From positions 164,095-228,094 of the forward strand of contig CAJXJK010000008.1 of assembly GCA_913054135.1 (NCBI GenBank): a stretch of 64,000 nucleotides of DNA, in the 5' to 3' direction. The notes under the pieces are model-generated. The model was given only the letters and a program-made list of their open reading frames with translations, did not search any database and was not told the origin of the DNA. This DNA is from an uncultured Flavobacteriales bacterium. Its GTDB lineage: Bacteria > Bacteroidota > Bacteroidia > Flavobacteriales_D > Crocinitomicaceae. The position numbers were made by a program, and so were the translations under genes. This document shows positions 53,618-62,000 of this stretch, piece after piece (the stretch's first letter is position 1; each line of letters opens with the position of its first letter).

Positions 53618-54229
53618 ATGAAGAAATGGGCGGTCCTTCTGTTACTTGTTTGGGGCACTATTGTCAATGCAGAAACTCAACCTTACCAAATACATGAACT
53701 ATTCTTTGGTAGTAACCTTATCGTTCATGTCAAAATCACAAATCACACTGATAACAATTACACTATTCGAATCCAAGAAATCTTTAGAGATTATGAAATA
53801 GGAATAGAAAAAGGTGAATTTATAAAACTAAAAAAGGACTTTCATGTGATAACCTCAACAGAGAAAGTCAGCAGCAAAACAATTGCTGATAGGAAAAGCG
53901 GCTTGGCTTTTTTAATGAAAACAGAATCGGGCTGGCACATGCGCGAGTTTTATGTTGACCAAAGTGAAAATAATCTAATTCGGATGCACATTAATGGCTG
54001 TGAAATAAAAGGAACTAAATCCAACATCAAGTATCAGGTATCGGAGTATTTTCACGAATTTGAACTAGATGAACACAAGGAGTTGAAGGGCAAACACACT
54101 GCTAAGCAAGTCAACAAGATTGATTTATCTCAACTTGCCTTGCTTCAGTATACTAGGCTTTATCGTTTTCAAATCGATAAGTCAATTTATAAAAAATTGA
54201 ATTGCCACCATACTGTTGAACCTGAATAA
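53618..54229 (+). CDS. Exported protein of unknown function
   Basis: A 203-aa protein with a signal peptide (KKWAVLLLLVWGTIVNAE). I chose ATG 53618 for that reason; the open frame runs back to 53531 inside the TolC gene. The N-terminal half is beta-rich (HELFFGSNLIVHVKITNH, then YTIRIQEIFRDYEIG), followed by basic stretches. No family is recognised. Its place right after the TolC gene on the same strand suggests it is expressed with the efflux system. Confidence 0.7.
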   Translation: MKKWAVLLLLVWGTIVNAETQPYQIHELFFGSNLIVHVKITNHTDNNYTIRIQEIFRDYEIGIEKGEFIKLKKDFHVITSTEKVSSKTIADRKSGLAFLMKTESGWHMREFYVDQSENNLIRMHINGCEIKGTKSNIKYQVSEYFHEFELDEHKELKGKHTAKQVNKIDLSQLALLQYTRLYRFQIDKSIYKKLNCHHTVEPE

Positions 54230-54249
54230 CAACCATCCCAATATGGTTG
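54230..54249. other. Hairpin in the 206-bp gap 54230-54435
   Basis: CAACCAT / ATGGTTG, 7-bp stem around CCCAAT, beginning one base after the gene's stop. There is no T-run, so it is not a standard terminator. It could be a transcript-processing or attenuation element between two parts of the operon. The rest of the gap shows nothing recognisable. Confidence 0.4.
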
Positions 54250-54435
54250 AGCAGCACTACGAACCCGAGGTGTTTACTGTCCGAAAATGAACAATACCTG
54301 TCCTTTATCGGACACCTAATCAAACTAATAGGCGCTACTTTACGCTGACTACCAACCACTTGACTATATGGCATGAATTTTAATGTGCTAATAACCAACC
54401 TGAATGTCAAGTTGAAACTATAGCTTAATAATCAA

Positions 54436-55029
54436 ATGAAATATCAACAAAAAATAAAATTTCTTTTATCCCTAGTATCTATCCTTGTCTCAACTATATC
54501 AATTGCACAAGATGAAAGCCAAACAGATCGTTCTAAACTTGCCATTAAGGCAGGTTACTTTGGTGAATTTGTTATGCATCCAGGATTTTATAGTGGTATT
54601 GATTATAATCTTCTGGATAAGTCGTGGTTAGATTTACATTGGGACACTGATCTTGGTGCATATTTCCATAAATGGAACAACAATTCTGTTTTCGTACAAT
54701 CTTCGTTTGGAGCTCGCTTCTGCACATCATTTTCAATGTATACAGACCTTCAAATAGGAATAGGATATATGTTATCCACCCCTAGTGGTGAATTATATCA
54801 GGTAGATAAAGATGGTAATTTAACTGAAAAAGGAAAACCAGTTACATCACACGCTAAACCAACCGTCTCATTGCTTTTTGGATGGGATGGAAATAGAAAA
54901 AAAGATATCCCCCTGACTATAGGTTTTGGATTGGAAGCATATTGGCAAATGGGATACAACCATATTGCATTACCTCATGCCGCACTTAAGGCAGGTATAA
55001 CGTATCAACTTAAAACAAAGAAATCATGA
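54436..55029 (+). CDS. Exported outer-membrane-like beta-barrel protein
   Basis: A 197-aa protein with a signal peptide (KIKFLLSLVSILVSTISIAQ). The mature chain alternates hydrophobic and polar residues in beta-strand fashion (LAIKAGYFGEFVMHPGFYSG, WLDLHWDTDLGAYFH, MYTDLQIGIGYML) and ends GITYQLKTKKS, consistent with a small 8-stranded barrel. Not assigned to a named family. Its stop overlaps the next start in ATGA, so it is translationally coupled to the hydrolase lipoprotein. Confidence 0.75.
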   Translation: MKYQQKIKFLLSLVSILVSTISIAQDESQTDRSKLAIKAGYFGEFVMHPGFYSGIDYNLLDKSWLDLHWDTDLGAYFHKWNNNSVFVQSSFGARFCTSFSMYTDLQIGIGYMLSTPSGELYQVDKDGNLTEKGKPVTSHAKPTVSLLFGWDGNRKKDIPLTIGFGLEAYWQMGYNHIALPHAALKAGITYQLKTKKS

Positions 55030-56042
55030 GACGACTATCATTTATTATTTTAATCGGCTTTATGGTTGTTTCATGTAAGAAGGAAGCAACTTTCGTTGAG
55101 GATCATTTTTTTGTTGCTAATGACGGCTCAAGTATGCCTGTTTATGTAAGAGGAAATCTTGACTCTGATGTGATCATACTATTTTTACATGGAGGGCCAG
55201 GCGGAAATGCATCTCAGGCATCCTTCCTTCCAGCTTTTCAAGATCTTGAAAACTCGTATGCCTTGGCTTATTGGGATCAGCGAGCGTCCGGTTTATCTCA
55301 AGGAAACCCTGATGAATCAACTTTCACAGTTGAACAATTCGTAGAAGATACAGACTATGTAATACAAGCATTGAACAAAAAATTCCCGAATAAGAAAATA
55401 TTCATGTTTGGACATAGTTGGGGTGGAGCTTTAGGAAGCGCCTATTTATCCACAGGAAATTACCAAGAGAAAATTCAAGGATTCATTTGTATGAATAGCG
55501 GACACAACCTTGAAGAAGGGTTACCACTGTCAGTTGATTGGGTTGAAAGCTATGCCAACGAACAACTTGCTTTGGATCCAAATGATTATTGGACAGAAGT
55601 CAGTACTTGGTGTGCTACCAATCCAGACATGACAGTAGCTGATAATTATTTTAAGTATGTGAGTTATTTACGGGAAACAGATGCATACCGTCACGAAAAT
55701 CAAGAAGTGAATACTGGAGAAATTGGAGCAGGAGATATATTGAATTCACGTATGAGTTTGGCAGCACTAATCAATGGTCAATATTTAGGCCAACATTTCA
55801 ATATTTTGAAGCTGAACTTATCTGATGATATGGAGAATATTACAATTCCTTCCCTAGTCCTTTGGGGGATAAATGACGGCGTAAATGTCCTTGAAATGGG
55901 GCATGATGCTTACAATTCACTCGGCACAGACCTAGCACAAAAAGAGCTAGTTTTGCTTAACAATAGCGCTCATGAAGGGTACCTGGAGGAACCTGAGCAT
56001 TTCTTATCCTCTATTAGAAGCTTTGTAGAAGATTATAAGTAA
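55026..56042 (+). CDS. Alpha/beta hydrolase lipoprotein (proline iminopeptidase-like)
   Basis: A 338-aa lipoprotein with lipobox VVSC at residues 14-17. The alpha/beta-hydrolase core has the oxyanion HGGPGGNASQ near 57, WDQRASGLS near 81, nucleophile elbow GHSWGGALG near 133, an acid Asp in WGINDGVN near 281 and catalytic His in NNSAHEGYLEEPEHF near 315. The HGGPG start and WDQRGxGxS-like motif resemble proline iminopeptidase. It is likely a periplasm-facing peptidase or esterase. Coupled with its neighbours on both sides by overlapping stop/start codons. Confidence 0.88.
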   Translation: MRRLSFIILIGFMVVSCKKEATFVEDHFFVANDGSSMPVYVRGNLDSDVIILFLHGGPGGNASQASFLPAFQDLENSYALAYWDQRASGLSQGNPDESTFTVEQFVEDTDYVIQALNKKFPNKKIFMFGHSWGGALGSAYLSTGNYQEKIQGFICMNSGHNLEEGLPLSVDWVESYANEQLALDPNDYWTEVSTWCATNPDMTVADNYFKYVSYLRETDAYRHENQEVNTGEIGAGDILNSRMSLAALINGQYLGQHFNILKLNLSDDMENITIPSLVLWGINDGVNVLEMGHDAYNSLGTDLAQKELVLLNNSAHEGYLEEPEHFLSSIRSFVEDYK

Positions 56043-57250
56043 TGAACATCAAAGACTACATTTTGAAAGCTTTTATAACAACAATATTTCTTTACCTCGG
56101 CGTATTATTTATCACCAATGGATGCTCAAAAGATTGGACAGAAGCAATTCGTTCTGGCAATACTCACCAAGAGCAATTCAGGCAAGATGTTGACATAGAA
56201 ATAAAAAATGGGCTCATTTTTTTACCAGTATCAATTCAGGGCCAAACCTATCGCTTTTTATTTGATACAGGAGCACCTTTAAGCATATCACAAAAGATTC
56301 AAAATGCACTTGAATATGAAGTGGTCAGTAAAGGGAACATAATTGATAGTGACCACAATAATCAAGAAGTAAAATGGGTCCAGGTAGACTCCATTCTGAT
56401 TGGGGATATTTCCTTTCAAAAACAAGTTGCATTTATTGGTGATTTTGAAGCTAACCCTTTACTGAGCTGTCTTGAAATAGATGGGATAATTGGTTCAAAC
56501 TTAATCAGACATTGTAATTGGAGAATTGACCAGAATAACAAGTCTACCTCTCTTTTCAAAGGGATAGAGTCTCTTGATCATAATGAAGGAATCACTATCC
56601 CTTTCAAAACAGATCATCAATACAATATGTTTGTAGATATCAATATCGGACAAGCCAGTTTAAAAAATGTCTTAGTAGACTTTGGTTCTAATGGCTCGAT
56701 AGCTCTTAATCACGAGATTTTCACTTTACTCCAAGAAAGAGAAATATTAGATAGTGGATTTCATGAAAATGGGTCTATTCAAAGTGGTATTGTGGGTGAA
56801 AAAGCTGTTCTTAAACGAAGTTTTGTTTATTCAGACTCTGTGCGTATCGGTAATATTACTCTACAAGATGTTTTGTTGCGCACAGGCAAGACTGTTTCTA
56901 TTGGGACCAAATTCTTGTCCCAGTTTATTGTGACGATCAACTGGGACAACAGGACACTTCATTTAGCCAAGGATGATAGTCATCCATCCCTATTATGCTT
57001 TCCGGGTTTTAGATTAGGCTACTCCAATGACTTAGGCATGTATGTCCAATCAATCGTGTTGAAATCCAATGCATACAATGAAGGTGTCAGACCAAATATG
57101 AGAGTAATCAAATTAGACGGCTTGGATTTTGAAAATGGAAATAATTTCTGCGATTATGTTGACCATAAGCTTAGCTTACGAATACTTATGGAACTATCTG
57201 ACTCAATTGGATCCAGAAAAATTTATCAGTTTAAACAAACAGCTAGATAA
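56042..57250 (+). CDS. Retropepsin-like aspartyl protease with C-terminal PDZ domain
   Basis: A 402-aa exported protein with an N-terminal hydrophobic segment (residues 7-29). The first aspartyl-protease half has FLFDTGAPLSIS near 72, followed by a DGIIGSNLIRH flap-like region. The second half has VDFGSNGSIALN near 213, where DTG is changed to DFG, so pairing of the two acidic residues is uncertain. Residues 325-395 form a PDZ domain (LGMYVQSIVLKSNAYNEGVR, then KLDGLDF). Such proteins occur in Bacteroidota envelopes; the substrate is unknown. Start overlaps the preceding TAA by one base. Confidence 0.82.
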   Translation: MNIKDYILKAFITTIFLYLGVLFITNGCSKDWTEAIRSGNTHQEQFRQDVDIEIKNGLIFLPVSIQGQTYRFLFDTGAPLSISQKIQNALEYEVVSKGNIIDSDHNNQEVKWVQVDSILIGDISFQKQVAFIGDFEANPLLSCLEIDGIIGSNLIRHCNWRIDQNNKSTSLFKGIESLDHNEGITIPFKTDHQYNMFVDINIGQASLKNVLVDFGSNGSIALNHEIFTLLQEREILDSGFHENGSIQSGIVGEKAVLKRSFVYSDSVRIGNITLQDVLLRTGKTVSIGTKFLSQFIVTINWDNRTLHLAKDDSHPSLLCFPGFRLGYSNDLGMYVQSIVLKSNAYNEGVRPNMRVIKLDGLDFENGNNFCDYVDHKLSLRILMELSDSIGSRKIYQFKQTAR

Positions 57251-57278
57251 ATTTTAATAACTGAAAATATACTATAAC

Positions 57279-57974
57279 ATGAAATCAAATAATAAACTTA
57301 CCCCTTACCTTCGAAATATCCTTTGGGCGACACCGCTGTATTTTTTGAGTCCAATCCCTTTCTTCCTTCTTGCATATGCCTTAGACATCAACATTGACTC
57401 AAGTTCAGTTTTACTAGGTGCTTTGGGATGGTGGATAGCATTGCTTTTAAGGGCTCCTGTAATTCTCTTTGTTAAGTCGAAAAATTTTGAAGCTGAAAAA
57501 TCTAACAAATTGGTAGTGGGATTTTCTGGACCAACTGAAGAAATTACTCGCTTAGTTCTGCTTTTGTTGATTGGACTTAACTTTTCTACTGCGTACTCAG
57601 TAGGTCTCGGGTGGGCAATGATTGAAGTTATTTACGGCCTTATACAAATAATAGGACTAGGGGTTCTTGATCAAAAAACAGATGAGAAAGCAGTAGAAGC
57701 TAAACAGCTCATGAAACAACTGGGAATGGATAAGACCTTGGCTCCCTCCACTCCTTTTTGGGGGGCATTAGAAAGACTGACGGCAGCTGCTCTTCATATT
57801 GGATTTAGTCTCCTATTAGTATTCAGCTCTTATACCGTTATTATAGCAATTCCTCTACACAGTTTTATTAATTTTCTAGTGGTAAAAATGAATAAAACCT
57901 CAATTCGTAGATCTCAACTTACTTTTTTAGTCATAGGGAGTGTAATTTTATTAGCTGGAATTATTTTAAGGTAA
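57279..57974 (+). CDS. Multi-pass membrane protein, YhfC-like (predicted intramembrane protease)
   Basis: A 231-aa inner-membrane protein with about six transmembrane helices. Polar residues inside helices give the YhfC pattern: SGPTEEITRLVLLLLIG near 85 (adjacent Glu pair), GWAMIEVIYG near 107, ERLTAAALHIGFSLLL near 167 and IPLHSFINFL near 191. The Glu and His residues in separate helices look like a metal site, as in CPBP/YhfC-type proteases. The last gene of the plus-strand block after the efflux genes. Activity is inferred from pattern only. Confidence 0.75.
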   Translation: MKSNNKLTPYLRNILWATPLYFLSPIPFFLLAYALDINIDSSSVLLGALGWWIALLLRAPVILFVKSKNFEAEKSNKLVVGFSGPTEEITRLVLLLLIGLNFSTAYSVGLGWAMIEVIYGLIQIIGLGVLDQKTDEKAVEAKQLMKQLGMDKTLAPSTPFWGALERLTAAALHIGFSLLLVFSSYTVIIAIPLHSFINFLVVKMNKTSIRRSQLTFLVIGSVILLAGIILR

Positions 57975-58538
57975 TCCTCCTTCTGTTTTAGGTTATACTT
58001 CTATGCAGATTCTATGCAAAAGTGCTCCTAACAAGGAACATCTATTTTCAGCATATCAGAAATATCCTCAAGCAAAAAGTTTGAACTCTCCCCGCTTGAG
58101 GTCACCAAAAAGCTCTTCGAATGAAGGACTTTTTTACTGTTTTGACAAAATCTTATTCTCTCTATTGATAATGTAAGGATTTTTGACCTATTCTTGAAGA
58201 CCTAAACAGCTAAAAAACAGCAAACAACCAATAAAACAAGAACTAAGACTGCATCAATATAGCGCTCCAAAAGTGTTAAAAATAAAACAATTTGTTAAGC
58301 TTTTTAATGCCGGAATCGCTTTGTTTTTATAATTTTTTTCAAACTTATTTCTTAGTTCCATTTAAACCAATATTGCCAGTTTTAATCGACAAACCATTTA
58401 TTTTTAAAGACGAAATCTAGTTACTAACAGTTTCGAAAAACATTGTTAATAAACTTTTTTTCACAACTAACAAAAGCTAGCCAACCCTGTTAAATAATGA
58501 ACGTCTGACTCAGTACATATACGTATATTGATGTTCTT
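57975..58538. other. 564-bp gene-free, AT-rich intergenic region
   Basis: No credible ORF in either direction. A weak terminator-like hairpin (AAAAGCTCTTC / GAAGGACTTTT, two mismatched positions, then T-run) lies near 58110-58137. The segment 58200-58500 is very AT-rich with several T and A tracts. It presumably carries the promoter for the 58539 gene, but I find no exact TAnnTTTG box near that start. Confidence 0.5.
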
Positions 58539-59012
58539 ATGAAAAAAATTCTACTTGCGGTGGTCACTTTGAGCTGTGTATTTTCGTACGCTCAAAACTC
58601 TGACAGCCAATCGAAAATACTTGATATTCTTGGTCAAGAAAGATTTGACAACATTCAGAATTCTAATCCAGCTCGAATAGTTTATTTGGAAGCTAGGTTA
58701 GAAGAGGGTTATAAAATCATAAACAATGAAGGTGGAAAATTCGATCAAGTTGAAAAGCTTGACATGATTCCTTTTAGGATTGATGTTGGTGATAGCAAGG
58801 ATACGCTTGGGACTTGTAAGGATGGAACAGGTAAATCATATGATTCAGCTCAGGAATTCCTTCAAAAAGAAAACTCCGGCACTCTTAATATCCTCAAATA
58901 CAAACTCAAGTATGACCGTGAAAAAGTTGTTTACTACCAATTAGGAAGCACTGGTAAAGTCTTAATGATTTTCCCTGTTAATCATATCAACAAAGTAGTT
59001 GCTCAAAAATAA
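58539..59012 (+). CDS. Small exported protein upstream of a giant secreted protein
   Basis: A 157-aa protein with a signal peptide (KKILLAVVTLSCVFSYAQ). The mature part contains ILDILGQERFDNIQ, a YKIINN turn, and the late beta segment LKYDREKVVYYQLGSTGKVL. I recognise no family. The giant CUB/PKD gene starts 22 nt downstream on the same strand, so the two are probably co-transcribed and may be functionally linked, for instance as chaperone or anchor. Confidence 0.75.
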   Translation: MKKILLAVVTLSCVFSYAQNSDSQSKILDILGQERFDNIQNSNPARIVYLEARLEEGYKIINNEGGKFDQVEKLDMIPFRIDVGDSKDTLGTCKDGTGKSYDSAQEFLQKENSGTLNILKYKLKYDREKVVYYQLGSTGKVLMIFPVNHINKVVAQK

Positions 59013-59034
59013 TAATCCTAAAGACTCAATTTAG

Positions 59035-62000
59035 ATGAAAAAATTAATTGCTTTAACTCTTGCTGTTCTGTCTATTGGATTTTCTGCTGAAGCGCAGAAT
59101 TATACAATGTCCACGACAACTGTAAATACATGTTCTGGAAATTTTTATGATCCAGGAGGAAATACTGGTGGTAACCATGATTATGGGAACAATGATTTGT
59201 TCACCATGACATTTTGTTCCGATCAGGCTGGAGATGAATTACAGTTCATTTTCACACTGTGGGATTTGGAAACCTGTTGTGATTTCCTAACAATATATGA
59301 TGGTCCAACAACAGCTTCTCCGCAAATTTATAATGGAGATGGTGGTGACCCTAGTCCAGGTACAATTCAATCTACTAATGGTTGTTTGACTTTCGTTTGG
59401 GATTCTGATGGGTCTATAACTGGTTCTGGCTGGGCGGCATCTATTTCATGCTTCACACCAGCACCTCCTACTTGTAATGATGGAATTCAAAATCAAGGAG
59501 AAGTTGGGGTTGATTGCGGAGGACCTTGTCCTGCATGTACAGATTTCACAATAGATATGGGTGGAACTGTGAATACATGTGGAGGAACATTTTACGATCC
59601 AGGAGGAGCGGCAGGAAATTATGGAGCAAACGATTTATACACAATGACGTTTTGTTCAGATCAAGCTGGAGACGAAATCGTTTTCAATTTTACACTATGG
59701 GATCTTGAAACGTGCTGTGATTTCTTAACTATTTATGACGGACCAACAACTGCTTCACCTCAAATCTACACTGGGGATGGAGCTGACCCAAGTCCTGGTA
59801 CGATTTCTTCTTCTAATGGATGCCTGACATTTCAATGGGATTCAGATGGGTCTGTACAAGACGTGGGTTGGATTGCAGATATTTCATGTATAACTCCGTC
59901 TTGTTTTGATGGAATTCAAAACCAAGGTGAGGCCGCAATAGATTGCGGTGGGCCTTGTCCTGCTTGTAATGATGCTTACATTAATATGGGGGGAACCGTG
60001 AACATGTGTTCAGGCAATTTCTACGATTCTGGGGGAAATGGTGGTGCTTATGGAGCAAATGAATTATTTGAAATTACAATTTGTCCAGATGTTCCAGGAA
60101 ACCTCGTTTCGCTTGACTTCTCTCAATTTGATGTTGAAGGAGCTTGGGATGGATTTTGTATTTATGACGGAACTTCAACTGCGGCACCTTCATTAGGATG
60201 TTATGATAATGACGTACCTCTTTCAGGGGTAGTCCAAGCTACAAACCCGGATGGCTGTTTGACAATTTGGTTTGATTCTGATGGGTTCAATACTAATCAA
60301 GGTTGGGTGGCTGCAATTTCATGTGTCCCTCCTTGCCAAACAATTATTCCAAACCCGACAATTACACCTGCTCCAGCATTAGATGGAATTATTTACGGAT
60401 GTCAGGGTGTCGCGGTAACACTGAACGGTTCTGGAACTTATCCAGAGAACGGTAATGGATATACTCAATCTGATGCTCTTTCAACTTATGAGTGGACACT
60501 AGGTGACGGGACCACTTTGAATGGACAAAATGTAAATTACACATATAATGACGAAGGAGCATACATGATTCAGTTAGAAATAACCGATAGTATGGGTTGT
60601 TCAAATACTCTTGATTTAGATCAATTAGTTTACGTTTCAACGACTCCAATTTTTGCTGGAACCGTAGGTGCACCTGACCCAATTTGTATTGGGGAACAAG
60701 CTACAATGACTGGTGTTGTGACACCTGTTGAATTCGAAAAGATCTGTACACCTCCAGTTTTCCCACCATTAGCCTTGCCTGACGGATCAGGAGTTTCTTA
60801 TGAAACCTCTGTAAATATGGATTGCTTTGGAGTAGGTCAAACCTTAGATGATGTAGTTGACTTATTGGATATCTGTGTCAACATGGAGCACTCATACATG
60901 GGGGATCTTGACATTGTAATTGAATGTCCTTCAGGTCAACAAATCACCTTGGTGGATTACCCAAATGGTGGTGGCGGTACTTTTTTAGGAGTGCCTATCG
61001 ATAATGATGCGACTCCTGCAATACAAGGTACCGGTTTTGACTATTGTTGGTCACCAACTTCAAATGCTGGAACTTGGGCCAATAATACAGGTGGAACACT
61101 TCCTGCGGGAACTTATGAATCAGAAGACCCTTGGGCTGGTCTATTAGGTTGTGTTTTAAACGGAGATTGGACACTTATTATTACGGATAATCTTGGATCG
61201 GATAATGGATTTATTTTCAATTGGGGAATCAATTTTGATCCGAACATTCAACCTCCACCTGTTACCTTTACTCCAACTATTGTAAGTGAATCATGGCAAG
61301 CTGATCCAACAATTGTTTCAGGTACCAATCCAATAGTCGTTGAACCGACTGCAGCAGGTCCTGCATGTTACACTTTTGAAGTAACTGATGACTTTGGTTG
61401 TGATTACGACACTACTGTATGTATTACTGTGAATGTATCTCCGGTTATAGACCCTGTAGCTGATGTTGTTGAATGCGATTCTTACACTCTGCCAGCAATA
61501 TCAGGAACAGATCTTACAGGGAATGAAGCTTACTTTACCGGCAGTGGTGGATCAGGAACGCAATACAACCCTGGTGATGTTATTACTTCGAACGTTACTC
61601 TTTTCATTCATGACTCGCAAGTTGCAGCTCCATTTTGTGATGACGAAGAGTCATTTCAAATCACAATTAATGTGACACCATTTGCTGGTGCTGATGTTGC
61701 TACTACTGTTTGTAATACTGATGCAACTTTCCAATTGAATGGACTGCTTGTAGGAGAAGATGCGGGTGGAACATGGGTTGTTACAGGTGGTGCCCCTGGC
61801 GCTAACTTTAACACTGGTACATCTCACTTGAATCCAACAGGGTTGTCAGGAGTATTCACCTTTACTTATACTGTTACGGGTGACGCACCTTGTCCTGATG
61901 ACGTGGCAACGGTGACAGTTACTATTAACGACCAATTAACAGCTGGGGCAGATGGTTCAGCAAGTCTTTGTAATTCTGCTGGAACTACGCTTGATTTAAA

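Noticed and set aside
54230..54249. Terminator after the 53618 gene
   Set aside because: The stem is good but there is no T-tract, so it was listed only as a hairpin.
54153..54410. Minus-strand 85-codon ORF in the gap after the efflux genes
   Set aside because: It overlaps the end of the plus-strand gene, has no signal or family, and shows biased composition typical of a shadow frame.
58107..58137. Strong terminator in the 57975-58538 gap
   Set aside because: The stem has two mismatched positions; it is mentioned but not annotated as a separate feature.
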